A stretch of DNA of 64,000 nucleotides from Nocardioides sp. W7 (GCF_022919075.1 NZ_CP095078.1:558001-622000), one strand, 5' to 3'. Shown: positions 8,202-17,390, counted from the first letter of the stretch. Translations and numbers: made by a program. Notes: a model not told the origin generated them from the letters alone.

Positions 8202-9354
8202 CGGCCCGCCCGCCGATCCAGGTGCCGGAGACGAGCGGGACCCCGGGCCGGTAGGCGAGATGCACGTGGCTCGGGGCGTCGACGGCGAAGAAGTCGGCCC
8301 TGCTCCCGACGGTCAGGCGGCCGACGTCGTCACGGTCGAGGGCGGCGGCCCCACCGGCGGTCGCCGCGTGCACCGCCTCGGCGGGCGTCATCCCCAGCTC
8401 CCGGACGGCCAGCGCGACGCAGAACGGCATCGAGGAGGTGTACGACGACCCCGGGTTGCAGTCGCTGGCCAGCGCGACCCGGACGCCGGCGTCGAGGAGC
8501 CGACGGGCGTCGGGGTAGGGCTGCCGGGTCGAGAACTCCACACCCGGCAGCAGGGTCGCGACCGTGCCGCTGTCGCGCAGCGCGTCGACGTCGGCGTCGT
8601 CGAGGTAGGTGCAGTGGTCGACGGCGGCCAGGCCGAGCTCCGCCGCCAGGCGTACGCCGGGTCCCGGGCCGAGCTGGTTGGCGTGCAGCCGGCCGCGCAG
8701 CCCGGCGGCCGCGCCCGCGGCCAGGACGGTCCGCGCCTGGTCCTCGTCGAAGGCGCCGCGCTCGCAGAACACGTCGATCCAGCGGGCGAAGGGGCGGGCC
8801 GCCTCGAGCATCGGGCCGGTGACCAGGGCGACGTACTCCTCCGGGGTCGTGCCGTCGGGGACCACGTGCGCGCCCAGGAAGGTGGTCTCGTCGGTGAACT
8901 GCCGCGCGACCGCGAGGCTGCGCGCCTCGTCGCGGACGCTCAGGCCGTAGCCGCTCTTGATCTCCACGGTCGTCGTGCCCTGCCGGTGCATCTCGGCGAC
9001 CAGCCGCGCGACGTGCGCGCTGAGCTGCTCGTCGGTGGCGGCCCGGGTCGCGGCCACCGTCGTACGGATCCCGCCCGCGGCGTACGGCTCGCCGGCCATC
9101 CGGGCCGAGAACTCCGGCGCGCGGTCGCCGGCGAAGACCAGGTGGCTGTGGCTGTCGACGAAGCCGGGCAGGACCGCGCGCCCGCCCAGGTCGTACGCCG
9201 CGTCCGCGGCCGGTGCGTCGGCGACCGGGCCGACCCAGGCGACCTTCGTGCCCTCGACGACGAGCGCGGCGTGGGAGTGGATCCCGAGCAGGTCGTCGCG
9301 CTCGGGATCGTTGGTGACCAGCTCGGCGATGCCGGTGAACAGGGTGGACGTCAC
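8197..9354 (-). CDS. hutI: Imidazolonepropionase
   Basis: This 385-aa amidohydrolase of histidine degradation hydrolyses 4-imidazolone-5-propanoate to N-formimino-L-glutamate. The metal motif HSH is at 69-71 ([14 protein letters not shown]). The substrate-binding EIKSGYGL, the LHANQLG metal His and the [14 protein letters not shown] aspartate region all match HutI. GTG at 9354 is chosen because GAGAGG lies 10 bp upstream, whereas a longer frame to 9417 would run into the divergent nitroreductase. No other hut genes are in the window. The stop codon lies in the hairpin at 8134-8201. Confidence 0.93.
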   Translation of the reverse strand: MTSTLFTGIAELVTNDPERDDLLGIHSHAALVVEGTKVAWVGPVADAPAADAAYDLGGRAVLPGFVDSHSHLVFAGDRAPEFSARMAGEPYAAGGIRTTVAATRAATDEQLSAHVARLVAEMHRQGTTTVEIKSGYGLSVRDEARSLAVARQFTDETTFLGAHVVPDGTTPEEYVALVTGPMLEAARPFARWIDVFCERGAFDEDQARTVLAAGAAAGLRGRLHANQLGPGPGVRLAAELGLAAVDHCTYLDDADVDALRDSGTVATLLPGVEFSTRQPYPDARRLLDAGVRVALASDCNPGSSYTSSMPFCVALAVRELGMTPAEAVHAATAGGAAALDRDDVGRLTVGSRADFFAVDAPSHVHLAYRPGVPLVSGTWIGGRAV

Positions 9355-9406
9355 GTCATCGACCTCTCGGCGGTCGTCGGGTGCGGCGCTCCTCATACTG
9401 TCCGAC

Positions 9407-10024
9407 ATGGAGTTCACCGACGTCGTCCGCCGCCGCCGGATGGTGCGCCGCTACACCGACGAGCCGGTCGACCCGGCGGTCGTCGACCGCGCCCTGGCCA
9501 ACGCGACCCGCGCTCCGAGCGCCGGCTTCAGCCAGGGCTGGGCGTTCCTGGTGCTGGACACGCCCGACGACGTACGACGCTTCTGGGCCGCCACCAGCGA
9601 CCCGGCCCGGGAGCCGGACTCGTGGCTGCGCGGCATGATGACCGCCCCGGTCGTGATCCTCCCGTGCAGCAGCAAGGCGGCGTACCTCGACCGCTACGCC
9701 CAGCCCGACAAGGGCTGGACCGACCGCGACGAGGCCCGCTGGCCGATGCCGTTCTGGCACCTGGACACCGCGATGGCCAGCCTGCTGATCCTGCAGACGG
9801 CCGTCGACGCGGGTCTGGGCGGCTGCTTCTTCGGGGTGCCGCCGCACGCGGACCGCGCGGTGCGCGACGCCTTCGGCATCCCCGACGACCACGACCCGGT
9901 CGGCGTCATCACGCTGGGCCATCCCGCCGACGGCGGCGCGCAGGGCTCGCCGGCCCGGCGTCGCCGCCGGCCGCTCGACGAGGTCGTCCACCGCGGCAGC
10001 TGGAGCGGTACGACGGGTCACTGA
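9407..10024 (+). CDS. Nitroreductase-family FMN oxidoreductase
   Basis: This 205-aa protein begins [21 protein letters not shown], the RRSxRxY-type FMN-binding start of the nitroreductase fold. It has [16 protein letters not shown] for flavin phosphate binding and [22 protein letters not shown] in the dimer helix. The family reduces nitro groups, quinones or flavins with NAD(P)H; the substrate is unknown. It is divergent from hutI by about 50 bp. The Arg/Pro-rich C-terminus is longer than usual. Confidence 0.9.
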   Translation: MEFTDVVRRRRMVRRYTDEPVDPAVVDRALANATRAPSAGFSQGWAFLVLDTPDDVRRFWAATSDPAREPDSWLRGMMTAPVVILPCSSKAAYLDRYAQPDKGWTDRDEARWPMPFWHLDTAMASLLILQTAVDAGLGGCFFGVPPHADRAVRDAFGIPDDHDPVGVITLGHPADGGAQGSPARRRRRPLDEVVHRGSWSGTTGH

Positions 10025-10119
10025 CCCAGCAGACCGTCCCGCGCCCGGCCCCACAAGACGCCGCACCGCAGCACGGTCTCGGATCCGAGAGCGGCTCCGC
10101 ACGAGTAGCCTTCCGCGCC

Positions 10120-11466
10120 ATGACAGCCACGGACGACACGGACGACACGGCGAGCGACCGCGCGGTCGCGAAGCTGCAGGCACTGGTCCGGATCCCGACG
10201 GTCAGCCACCGCGACCCGCAGCAGGTGGACCTCCAGGCGTTCGACGACTTCCTGGTCGAGCTGGAGCGCCAGTTCCCGCTGCTGCACGAGCGGCTGGAGC
10301 TCACCCGGATCCACACCCACGCGCTGCTGTTCCACTGGCCGGGCGCCAGCGCCGAGCGGCCGGTGGTGCTGATGGCGCACCTCGACGTCGTACCGGTCGA
10401 GGGCACCTGGCAGCACCCGCCGTTCTCGGGCGCGGTCGTCGACGGGCAGATCTGGGGTCGCGGCACCCTCGACGACAAGGGCTGCCTGGTCGCGATCTGC
10501 GAGGCGGTGGAGACGCTGCTCGAGGCGGGCGTGACGCCGGCCCAGGACGTCTGGCTGAGCTTCGGCTGCGACGAGGAGGTCTTCGGCGTGGCCGCGCCGC
10601 TGGCCGTCGAGGAGCTGCGCAGCCGCGGCGTACGGCCCTGGTTCGTGCTCGACGAGGGCGGCGCGATCGCGAGCGAGGCGTTCCCGGGCGTCGGCGCGCC
10701 CGTCGGCGTGGTCGGCGTGACCGAGAAGGGCGTCACCTCCATCGAGCTGACCTCCACCGGCCGCGGCGGGCACGCGAGCACCCCCGCGAAGTGGGGGCCG
10801 ACCGCCCGGATCGCCCGCGCCATCACCCGGCTGGAGCGCTCGCCGATGCCGGCGAGCATCCCCGAGCCGACCGTCGAGCTGTTCCGCCGGATGGCCCCGC
10901 ACGCCGCGCTCCCGCTGCGCGCCCTGATGGCCAACGCGGATCGGATCAAGCCGCTGCTGACCCGGGCCCTGCTCGCGGCCGGTCCGGAGCCGGCGGCCAT
11001 GACGCGTACGACGTTCGCGGTGACGACCCTCTCCGGCAGCCCGGCCCTCAACGTGATCGCGGCGACTGCGACCGCGGGCGTGAACATCCGGATTATGGTC
11101 GGCGACACCGTCGCCGGCGTCCTGGAGCACGTCCGGAGGACGGTCGGCGACGACCAGGTCGCCATCGGGGTCGTCGAGCAGAACGAGCCCAGCCCGGTCT
11201 CCCCGATGGACGACGCGTTCGAGCTGATCGAGCGCTCGATCACCGACGTGTTCCCCGACGCGGTGGCCGCGCCGTACGTCATGATGGCCGCCACCGACGC
11301 CCGGCACTTCACGGCGATCTGCGAGCGCGTCTACCGGTTCGCCCCCTTCCGGATGACCAAGGCGCAGCGCGAGGCCATCCACTCCTACGACGAGCACCTC
11401 GGGATCGACGCCTTCCTCGAAGGCGTGCGCTGGTACCGCCACCTGATCGAGAGGCTCCCGGCATGA
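10120..11466 (+). CDS. M20-family metallopeptidase (dipeptidase/deacylase)
   Basis: This 448-aa peptidase has zinc ligands as in the M20/ArgE/DapE/CPG2 group: MAHLDVVP (H87, catalytic D89), GRGTLDDKG (bridging Asp near 118-119), CDEEVFG (general base and ligand Glu152-153) and a late ligand His in the ATDARHF/IHSYDEHL region. It lacks a signal peptide, so it is cytosolic. The downstream MFS gene overlaps by 4 bp (ATGA). The pair suggests hydrolysis of a peptide or acyl-amino acid coupled to transport. The real start is the ATG at 10120; the open frame further upstream is antisense to other genes. Confidence 0.92.
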   Translation: MTATDDTDDTASDRAVAKLQALVRIPTVSHRDPQQVDLQAFDDFLVELERQFPLLHERLELTRIHTHALLFHWPGASAERPVVLMAHLDVVPVEGTWQHPPFSGAVVDGQIWGRGTLDDKGCLVAICEAVETLLEAGVTPAQDVWLSFGCDEEVFGVAAPLAVEELRSRGVRPWFVLDEGGAIASEAFPGVGAPVGVVGVTEKGVTSIELTSTGRGGHASTPAKWGPTARIARAITRLERSPMPASIPEPTVELFRRMAPHAALPLRALMANADRIKPLLTRALLAAGPEPAAMTRTTFAVTTLSGSPALNVIAATATAGVNIRIMVGDTVAGVLEHVRRTVGDDQVAIGVVEQNEPSPVSPMDDAFELIERSITDVFPDAVAAPYVMMAATDARHFTAICERVYRFAPFRMTKAQREAIHSYDEHLGIDAFLEGVRWYRHLIERLPA

Positions 11467-12911
11467 CCCAGACCCCCCTCAAGCCCGTGCACGGCCTGTT
11501 CGCCATCGTCGGCTTCCTGGTCTGCGTCGAGGTCGCCAGCGGCGTGCTGCAGGGCTTCTACACGCCGATCTACCCCGACATCGCCGAGCACCTCGACATC
11601 CCCGAGGGCGACGTCAACTGGTTCGAGGCCGCGCAGCTGATCGTCTCGGCGCTCTGCGTGCCGCTGCTCGCCCGCCTCGGCGACCTGGTCGGCCACAAGA
11701 AGGTGCTGCTGCTCTCGACCGCCGTCACCGCGCTGGGGTCCTGGGTGCTCGCCTTCGCGCCGAACTTCACGACGTTCCTGATCGGCTGGGCGCTCCAGGG
11801 CGCGTACGTCGTCTGGCTTCCGCTCGAGGTCTCGATCATCTACCGGCGTACGGCCCGCACCGGGCAGCAGACCCGGCTCACCCGCCGCTCCGCCGCGATC
11901 CTGGTCGGCGCGCTCGAGCTGGCGGTGATCGTCGGCGCGCTCACCTCGGGTGCGCTAGTCGAGTCGACCTCGATGACGGTGCTGCTGATGCTGCCCGCGA
12001 TCGTGGTGACGATCTGCCTGGGGGTGATCTGGTGGGGCATCGAGGACGCGCCCGGTGAGTCCACCGGCGGCATCGACCTCGGCGGCCTGGCGCTGATCAC
12101 CACGGTCCTCGGCCTGGTGATGGCCGGCCTGGTCGTCATCCGGCTGGAGGGTGTCGGCAGCGTCGTCGCCTGGCTGCTGATCGGTGTCGGCGTCGCCGTC
12201 CTGGTCCCGTTCGTCCGCTACGAGAACAGCCTCGAGCAGCCGCTGATCGACGTACGGCTGCTCGCCTCGCCGGCACAGTGGCCGGTCCAGCTGACGGCCT
12301 TCCTGTTCGGCATGTCGGTGCTCGGCGCGCAGATCCCGCTGTCGACGTTCGCGCAGACCGACCCCGACGTCGCCGGCTACGGCCTCGGCGCGAGCTCGGG
12401 CTTCGTGTCCACCCTGATCGGCGTGTACGTCGTCTTCCTCGCCATCGGTGCGTTCACGCTGCCCCTCTCCAGCCGCCTGCTCGGGCCGCGGGCCGCCCTG
12501 GTCGCGTCGTCGGCGCTGGTCGCCGTCGGCTACGGCATGTGGCTGGCCATGCACGACACCACCGCGCAGGCGCTGACCAACATGGCCGTCATCGGCCTCG
12601 GCTCGGGCGCCCTGGTCGCCGCGCTCCCGGCGACCGCTGCCGCCGCCGCGCCGCCGGAGCGCACCGGCTTCGCCACCGGCATGACCAACGCGACCAAGAC
12701 CGTCGGCGGCGCGATCGCCTCCGCCGTCTTCGCCATCGCCCTCACCGCCACCGGCTCCCTCGACGGCCCGGACGAGGGCCAGGCCCCACTCTCGGGCTAC
12801 CTCACCGTCTGGGCGGTCTGCGCGGTCGCCTCGCTGGCCGCGGCGGCGGTGCTGCTGATGATGCCGAAGGCCACCGTCGAGGAGGAGACCGAGCTGCCGG
12901 TCGTCGTCTGA
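11463..12911 (+). CDS. MFS transporter, DHA2-like (14 TM)
   Basis: This 482-aa membrane protein has about 14 hydrophobic helices and motif A-like ARLGDLVGHKKVLL after helix 2, as in the EmrB/QacA drug:H+ antiporter branch. The last helix is followed by an acidic tail, VEEETELPVVV. The start overlaps the M20 peptidase stop by 4 bp, so the two are translationally coupled. Export or import of the peptidase's substrate or product is possible but not shown by sequence. Confidence 0.9.
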   Translation: MTQTPLKPVHGLFAIVGFLVCVEVASGVLQGFYTPIYPDIAEHLDIPEGDVNWFEAAQLIVSALCVPLLARLGDLVGHKKVLLLSTAVTALGSWVLAFAPNFTTFLIGWALQGAYVVWLPLEVSIIYRRTARTGQQTRLTRRSAAILVGALELAVIVGALTSGALVESTSMTVLLMLPAIVVTICLGVIWWGIEDAPGESTGGIDLGGLALITTVLGLVMAGLVVIRLEGVGSVVAWLLIGVGVAVLVPFVRYENSLEQPLIDVRLLASPAQWPVQLTAFLFGMSVLGAQIPLSTFAQTDPDVAGYGLGASSGFVSTLIGVYVVFLAIGAFTLPLSSRLLGPRAALVASSALVAVGYGMWLAMHDTTAQALTNMAVIGLGSGALVAALPATAAAAAPPERTGFATGMTNATKTVGGAIASAVFAIALTATGSLDGPDEGQAPLSGYLTVWAVCAVASLAAAAVLLMMPKATVEEETELPVVV

Positions 12912-12918
12912 GGTCGGA

Positions 12919-12936
12919 CCCCGGTCCGGACCGGGG
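12919..12936. terminator. Palindromic hairpin after the MFS gene
   Basis: CCCCGGTCCGGACCGGGG is a perfect 18-bp palindrome 8 bp after the MFS stop. It can fold to a 7-bp stem with a 4-nt loop. It has no T-run, as is usual in such GC-rich genomes. Confidence 0.5.
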
Positions 12937-12958
12937 AGACGGACTACCCTCGGAGGGC

Positions 12959-13483
12959 ATGAGCGAGGAGGACCCGCGGCCCGGGACCCGGCCCGACCCG
13001 CCGCCCGACAGCAGGGCTGCGGCGGCCGCGCGGATCGCCCAGCAGCAGACCTGGGTCGACCAGCAGATCCGGGTCGCGATGGAGCGCGGCGAGTTCGACG
13101 ACCTGCCGGGCGCGGGCAAGCCGCTCGGCGATCTCGGCACCGGGCACGACCCCGACTGGTGGCTGAAGAAGCTCGTCGAGCGCGAGCGCCTGGTGGTGCT
13201 GCCTCCGAGCGTGCAGCTGCGCAAGGAGGACGCCGGGCTCGACGACCGGCTCGACACCCTGCCCGCCGAGCGGGAGGTCCGCGCCGCGGTCGAGGACTTC
13301 AACCAGCGGGTGGTCGCGGCCCGCTACCGGGTGCCCGAGGGCCCGCCGCTGGTCACCATGCCGCGCGACGTCGAGGAGACGGTCGCCGCGTGGCGACTGC
13401 GTCGCGACGCACGGATCGCCGCCCGGCGTACCGCCCGGACGGCGGAGCCGCCCCGCCGACGCTGGTGGCAGCGGCGCCGCTGA
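12959..13483 (+). CDS. DUF1992 (DnaJ homologue subfamily C member 28-type) protein
   Basis: This 174-aa protein has the DUF1992 core: the helix WVDQQIRVAMERGEFDDLPG, then GKPL and DPDWWLKKLVERERL, followed by LPPSVQLRKE and the helix VRAAVEDFNQRVVAAR. The family's function is unknown; in eukaryotes the same domain occurs in DNAJC28. The C-terminus is very Arg-rich (RRRWWQRRR), which could bind nucleic acid or membrane. The start follows CGGAGGGC closely. Confidence 0.88.
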   Translation: MSEEDPRPGTRPDPPPDSRAAAAARIAQQQTWVDQQIRVAMERGEFDDLPGAGKPLGDLGTGHDPDWWLKKLVERERLVVLPPSVQLRKEDAGLDDRLDTLPAEREVRAAVEDFNQRVVAARYRVPEGPPLVTMPRDVEETVAAWRLRRDARIAARRTARTAEPPRRRWWQRRR

Positions 13484-13495
13484 CGTGGGCACCGT

Positions 13496-13512
13496 CACCC
13501 CGCTGAGGGGTG
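13496..13512. terminator. Short hairpin after the DUF1992 gene
   Basis: CACCCC GCTGA GGGGTG is a perfect 6-bp stem with a 5-nt loop, 12 bp after the stop. It is a weak terminator candidate. Confidence 0.35.
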
Positions 13513-13579
13513 GTCGAACACGGTTCCATACCGTCAGTATGCAAGCCAGAGGGAGCCGTCGTCTCCGAAAGGCAAAGCC

Positions 13580-13966
13580 ATGACCGACTCGTTCTTCGAC
13601 GCATTCACCCCCGACCAGGTCGCGCGGATCACCACGGCCGGCACCCGCCTCCACCTGCCCGCGGGCTGGTCCCCGATCCGGGAGCGCACCCCGGCCGACA
13701 AGGCGTACATCATCCTCGCCGGCGAGGTCTCCGTACGCCGCGGTGGCCAGGAGATCGCCCGGCTCGGACCCGGCGAGATCATGGGCGAGACCGCGATCGT
13801 CGCCGACACGCTGCGCACCGCGACCCTGGTGGCGCTCACCCCGCTGGAGCTCATCCACTTCACCACCGAGGCCGTACGACGCCTCCGGGAGGAGCTCCCC
13901 GCCTTCAAGCGGGCGCTCGACGAGGTCGTCCTGGCCCGTCGAGACATTGCTCATACCGACCAGTAA
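13580..13966 (+). CDS. Stand-alone cyclic-nucleotide-binding domain protein
   Basis: This 128-aa protein consists almost only of a cNMP-binding jelly roll. It has ILAGEVSVRRGGQEIARL and a phosphate-binding cassette, GEIMGETAIVADTLRTATLVA, that keeps the Glu and Arg which contact the cyclic nucleotide. There is no helix-turn-helix or kinase, so it is a sensor or partner protein and not a Crp regulator. AAAGG precedes the ATG. A CATAC/GTATG inverted repeat lies about 45 bp upstream. Its last codons overlap a candidate operator, and the CoA-ester lyase genes begin 24 bp later, suggesting cyclic-nucleotide control of that pathway. Confidence 0.85.
   Translation: MTDSFFDAFTPDQVARITTAGTRLHLPAGWSPIRERTPADKAYIILAGEVSVRRGGQEIARLGPGEIMGETAIVADTLRTATLVALTPLELIHFTTEAVRRLREELPAFKRALDEVVLARRDIAHTDQ
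13953..13966. promoter_or_regulatory. Third copy of the TTACYGRCCAGTAR motif
   Basis: ATACCGACCAGTAA matches the motif upstream of etfD and fadE5 at 11 of 14 positions. It lies 24 bp before the first CoA-ester lyase and overlaps the last codons of the cNMP-domain gene, so coding constraint could explain part of the match. Confidence 0.35.
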
Positions 13967-13990
13967 CCGCCCGCTGCTACGTTCGCGCGC

Positions 13991-15076
13991 ATGAGCGGAT
14001 CACGCAGCGCGAAGGACTTCTTCCGGCCCCAGGCCGTCGGCGCGCCGACGCCCCTGACCGAGGTCCCGGCCCGACCGAGCCGGGCCATCCACTTCTTCGA
14101 CCCGAGCAACCCGAAGATGGCGGCGAAGATCCCCGACATGGTCGGCACCGTCGACGTGCTGCTCGGCAACCTCGAGGACGCGGTCAAGGCCGACAACAAG
14201 CTCGCCGCCCGCGAGGGCCTGGTGAGGATCGCCGGCGAGACGGACTTCGGGCCGACCCAGCTGTGGACCCGGATCAACAGCCTGGACAGCCCGTGGGCCC
14301 TCGACGACCTGACCACGCTGGTCCCGGCGATCGGCGACAAGCTCGACGTGATCATGGTGCCCAAGGTCCAGGGCGCCGAGGACATCCACTACGTCGACCG
14401 GCTGCTCGCCCAGCTCGAGGCCAAGGCCGGCCTGGACCGGCCGATCCTCGTGCACGCGATCCTCGAGACCGCCCGCGGCGTCGCCAACGTCGAGGAGATC
14501 TGCGGCGCGAGTCCGCGCATGCAGGGCCTCTCCCTGGGCCCGGCCGACCTGGCCGCCGACCGCCGGATGAAGACCACCCGCGTCGGCGGCGGTCACCCGG
14601 GCTACCTGGTCCGCGAGGACCCCAACCCCGACCAGCCCGACGCCCGGCGGCCGACGTACCAGCAGGACCTCTGGCACTACACGATCGCCCGGATGGTCGA
14701 CGCCTGCGCGATGCACGGCATCTACCCCTACTACGGCCCGTTCGGCGACATCGCCGACGTGACGGCGTGCGAGGACCAGTTCCGCAACGCCTTCCTGCTC
14801 GGCTGCGTCGGCACCTGGAGCCTGCACCCGAAGCAGATCGCGATCGCCAACCGGGTCTTCTCGCCGAGCGTCGAGGACATCCAGCACGCGCGGCGCGTGG
14901 TCGCGGCCATGGGTGACGGCACCGGGGCGGTGATGCTCGACGGCAAGATGGAGGACGACGCCTCCCTGAAGCAGTGCCTGGTGATGGTCGAGCTGGCCGA
15001 GCAGCTGGCCGCCATCGACCCCGAGCTGAAGAAGCAGTACGACAACCTGGAAATCAAGAGCGAGCTGGAGAGCTGA
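13991..15076 (+). CDS. HpcH/HpaI-CitE family CoA-ester lyase (malyl-CoA lyase-like)
   Basis: This 361-aa TIM-barrel lyase of the CitE superfamily has VLLGNLEDAVKADNK (the metal-binding Glu-Asp region), ARINSL-type substrate Arg in LWTRINSLD, VPKVQGAEDIHYVDR, and HAILETARGVANVEEI with the conserved glutamate. The length and the C-terminal lid sequence GTWSLHPKQIAIAN, followed by a helical domain, resemble the longer malyl-CoA/beta-methylmalyl-CoA lyases that form acetyl- or propionyl-CoA plus glyoxylate. The exact substrate cannot be read from sequence. It is followed after 4 bp by a second, shorter paralogue. Confidence 0.85.
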   Translation: MSGSRSAKDFFRPQAVGAPTPLTEVPARPSRAIHFFDPSNPKMAAKIPDMVGTVDVLLGNLEDAVKADNKLAAREGLVRIAGETDFGPTQLWTRINSLDSPWALDDLTTLVPAIGDKLDVIMVPKVQGAEDIHYVDRLLAQLEAKAGLDRPILVHAILETARGVANVEEICGASPRMQGLSLGPADLAADRRMKTTRVGGGHPGYLVREDPNPDQPDARRPTYQQDLWHYTIARMVDACAMHGIYPYYGPFGDIADVTACEDQFRNAFLLGCVGTWSLHPKQIAIANRVFSPSVEDIQHARRVVAAMGDGTGAVMLDGKMEDDASLKQCLVMVELAEQLAAIDPELKKQYDNLEIKSELES

Positions 15077-15080
15077 CCCG

Positions 15081-15947
15081 ATGACCGACTTCACCCCCCT
15101 GCGCTCGGTCCTCTACATGCCCAGCTCCAACGAGCGGGCGCTCGAGAAGGCCAAGTCGATCCCGTGCGACGCGCTGATCCTCGACCTCGAGGACGCCGTG
15201 GCGCCCGACGCCAAGGAATCCGCCCGCGCGGCGGCCTGCGCCGCGGTCGCCTCGGGCGAGTACGGCCGTCGTACCGTCACCATCCGCGTCAACGGCCTCG
15301 GCACCGCCTGGCACGACGCCGACCTCGCGGCGGCGTCGCAGGTCGGCCCGGCCGCGATCGTGGTCCCGAAGGTCAACAGCGCCGCCGAGGTGCAGCAGCT
15401 CGTGGCGGCGATGGAGCGCGCCGGTGCGCCCGAGCACACCAAGCTCTGGGCGATGATCGAGACCCCGATCGCGATCCTCGACGTGCTCTCGATCGCCCGG
15501 GCCTCCGAGCGGCTCACGGCCTTCGTGATCGGCACCAACGACCTGGTCAAGGAGCTGTACGCCGAGCACGTGCCCGGCCGCGCGCCGATCCTGCCGTCGC
15601 TGCACACCGCCCTGCTCGCGGCCCGGGCCGCCGGGATCGCCATCGTCGACGGCGTCTACAACGACGTGAAGGACCTCGACGGCTTCCTCGCGGAGTGCCG
15701 CCAGGGCCGCGAGCTGGGCTTCGACGGCAAGACCCTGATCCACCCCGGGCAGGTCGAGGGCGCCAACACCGCCTTCGCCCCGTCCGAGCAGGCGGTCGAG
15801 GACGCCCGCGGGCTGATCCAGGCCTGGGAGGACGGCGCGGGGTCCGGCGTCGTCACCTACCGCGGCAAGATGGTCGAGAACCTGCACGTCGAGTCGGCCC
15901 GGCGCACGCTCGACATCGACGAGGCGATCCGGGCCCTCGACGCCTGA
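15081..15947 (+). CDS. CitE-like CoA-ester lyase/thioesterase
   Basis: This 288-aa CitE-family protein has the canonical start LRSVLYMPSSNERALEKA, DALILDLEDAVAPDAKESAR (CoA and Mg binding), TIRVNGLGTAWHDADL, VPKVNSAAEV, AMIETPIAILDV and the C-terminal KTLIHPGQVEGAN. It lies 4 bp behind a longer paralogue. In other bacteria a malyl-CoA lyase is paired with a paralogous malyl-CoA thioesterase, so one lyase and one thioesterase is a reasonable inference. Citramalyl-CoA lyase is an alternative. Confidence 0.87.
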   Translation: MTDFTPLRSVLYMPSSNERALEKAKSIPCDALILDLEDAVAPDAKESARAAACAAVASGEYGRRTVTIRVNGLGTAWHDADLAAASQVGPAAIVVPKVNSAAEVQQLVAAMERAGAPEHTKLWAMIETPIAILDVLSIARASERLTAFVIGTNDLVKELYAEHVPGRAPILPSLHTALLAARAAGIAIVDGVYNDVKDLDGFLAECRQGRELGFDGKTLIHPGQVEGANTAFAPSEQAVEDARGLIQAWEDGAGSGVVTYRGKMVENLHVESARRTLDIDEAIRALDA

Positions 15948-15959
15948 CCCGGCGCTACG

Positions 15960-16151
15960 CTACGCCGGACGCGCGGGACGCACCCGCGCGTCCGGCCCCG
16001 GGAAGCACAGCGCCTCGTGCCCGTCGGGCCAGCGCACCAGGAACGGCGGACCGCCGTCCGCCCCGTGCACCTCGATGATCTCTCCCTCGCGGCGGTGCTG
16101 CTCCGCCGAGGCACTCTCCACCACTAGCAGGTCGCCGACGTTCGCTCTCAT
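15960..16151 (-). CDS. DUF1918 small protein
   Basis: This 63-aa protein, MRANVGDLLVVESASAEQHRR..., has the GEIIEVHGADGGPPFLVRWPDGHEALCFPGPDA core of DUF1918, an actinobacterial family with an SH3-like fold and unknown function. GAGGAGG 5 bp before the ATG fixes the start at 16151 over a longer open frame. It converges on the CitE gene, and its last codons overlap the hairpin at 15965-15995. Confidence 0.88.
   Translation of the reverse strand: MRANVGDLLVVESASAEQHRREGEIIEVHGADGGPPFLVRWPDGHEALCFPGPDARVRPARPA
15965..15995. terminator. 13-bp stem hairpin in the 3' end of the DUF1918 gene
   Basis: CCGGACGCGCGGG and CCCGCGCGTCCGG form a perfect 13-bp stem around loop ACGCA. It begins 18 bp after the CitE stop and lies inside the last codons of the convergent DUF1918 gene, so one sequence serves as terminator and as coding DNA. 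Confidence 0.65.
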
Positions 16152-16223
16152 GGGTCCTCCTCGAGCCGTTGGTCCCACGATGCGCCTCGGCCGCCGTCGG
16201 GACAACAGACCACCGGGGCCGGG

Positions 16224-17390
16224 TCAGCCCACGAGCTCCTCCAGCACGGGTACGACGGCGGTGACCGGAGGCAGACCGGCCATCTGGTCGGCGACCGACC
16301 GGGCGGCCAGCCGGTACCGGTCGTCCTGCAGCACCCGGGCGAGTGCCGCCGGCAGCTCGTCGACGCCGGCCACCCCGCCGGGCACCGTCACGCCGGCGCC
16401 CACGGCCGCCACGTGGTCGGCGTTGACGAACTGGTCCATCGCGAACAGCGGGAGCACCACCTGCGGGACCCCGGCGACCAACGCCGCCATCGTCGTACCG
16501 AAGCCGCCGTGCCCGACCACCGCCGCAGCCTGCGCCATGACGTCGTCCTGGGGCCACCACTGCTCGACACAGGCGTTCGGCGGGACGGTGAGCTCGTCCA
16601 CCGCGACGCCCCGCCCGGTCGTGAGCAGCACGCGCACCGGCTGGTCGGCCAGCGCGTCGAGCACGGCCGGGTACACCGGGGCGAAGTGCGGAAGAGCCGC
16701 GGCGACCGATCCGAAGCTCACGTAGACCAGGGGTTGCGCGGGGTCGCCCCAGGCCCCGGGCAGGCGCCCCTCGCTCGGGGCGACCGGCACCCGGTAGCGG
16801 TGCACGGGTCCGCGGTGCTCGGCGTCCGAGGGACGCACCTCGTCGAGGACCGGCGGCACGCTGGTGAGCGTCGGCGCGGTGCGGATCGCCGCGGAGCAGG
16901 TCCCCAGCGCGAGGCCGGCGAGGGTGTCGAGCTCGGCGAGCGGCTCGGCGACCATCGCGCCGACCTGCTCCATCAACGACGCCACGCCCACCGCGACCAC
17001 CACCTGCGGGATCTCCGCCGCCAGCGCGGCCGCGAGCGACCCGAACTCCGTCGGCTCGCGGAGCACCAGGTCCGGCCGCCACTCCTCGACGGTCGCCGTC
17101 ACCCCGGCCAGGGCGGCCTGCGCGTCGAGGCGGCCGAAGACCTCCGCGACGACGACCCGGTTGGCCTCCTCCATCGACAGCGTCGGCAGCCGGCCCATCA
17201 CCGCCCCGAGGACGTCGCGCGGCACGTCGGCGAAGGGCCGGTGCACGAAGCCCGCACCGGTGACCTCGGCCGCGAACGACTCCGGTGCCGCGACCGCCAC
17301 CTCGTGCCCGGCCCGCACGCAGGCGCGGGCGACGGGGACCAGCGGACCGAAGTGACCCGCCCCCGCGGTGCTGGCGACGAGCACACGCAT
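16224..17390 (-). CDS. GT1-family (UGT/MGT-like) glycosyltransferase
   Basis: This 388-aa GT-B fold enzyme has an N-terminal acceptor domain starting MRVLVASTAGAGHFGPLVPVARA, with the HxGP loop of the family. The C-terminal donor domain has QPLVYVSFGSVAA and the sugar-nucleotide signature VVGHGGFGTTMAALVAGVPQVVLPLFAMDQFVNADHVAA. Related enzymes glycosylate macrolides, flavonoids or sterols; the acceptor is unknown. It stands alone without biosynthetic neighbours and may inactivate xenobiotics. Confidence 0.9.
   Translation of the reverse strand: MRVLVASTAGAGHFGPLVPVARACVRAGHEVAVAAPESFAAEVTGAGFVHRPFADVPRDVLGAVMGRLPTLSMEEANRVVVAEVFGRLDAQAALAGVTATVEEWRPDLVLREPTEFGSLAAALAAEIPQVVVAVGVASLMEQVGAMVAEPLAELDTLAGLALGTCSAAIRTAPTLTSVPPVLDEVRPSDAEHRGPVHRYRVPVAPSEGRLPGAWGDPAQPLVYVSFGSVAAALPHFAPVYPAVLDALADQPVRVLLTTGRGVAVDELTVPPNACVEQWWPQDDVMAQAAAVVGHGGFGTTMAALVAGVPQVVLPLFAMDQFVNADHVAAVGAGVTVPGGVAGVDELPAALARVLQDDRYRLAARSVADQMAGLPPVTAVVPVLEELVG

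Noticed and set aside
6943..10119. Very long plus-strand open frame running into the M20 peptidase
   Set aside because: Its first 1000 codons are antisense to the LAL regulator, the hairpin and hutI, and show Arg/Ser/Pro-rich shadow composition. Only the part from 10120 is a recognisable protein.
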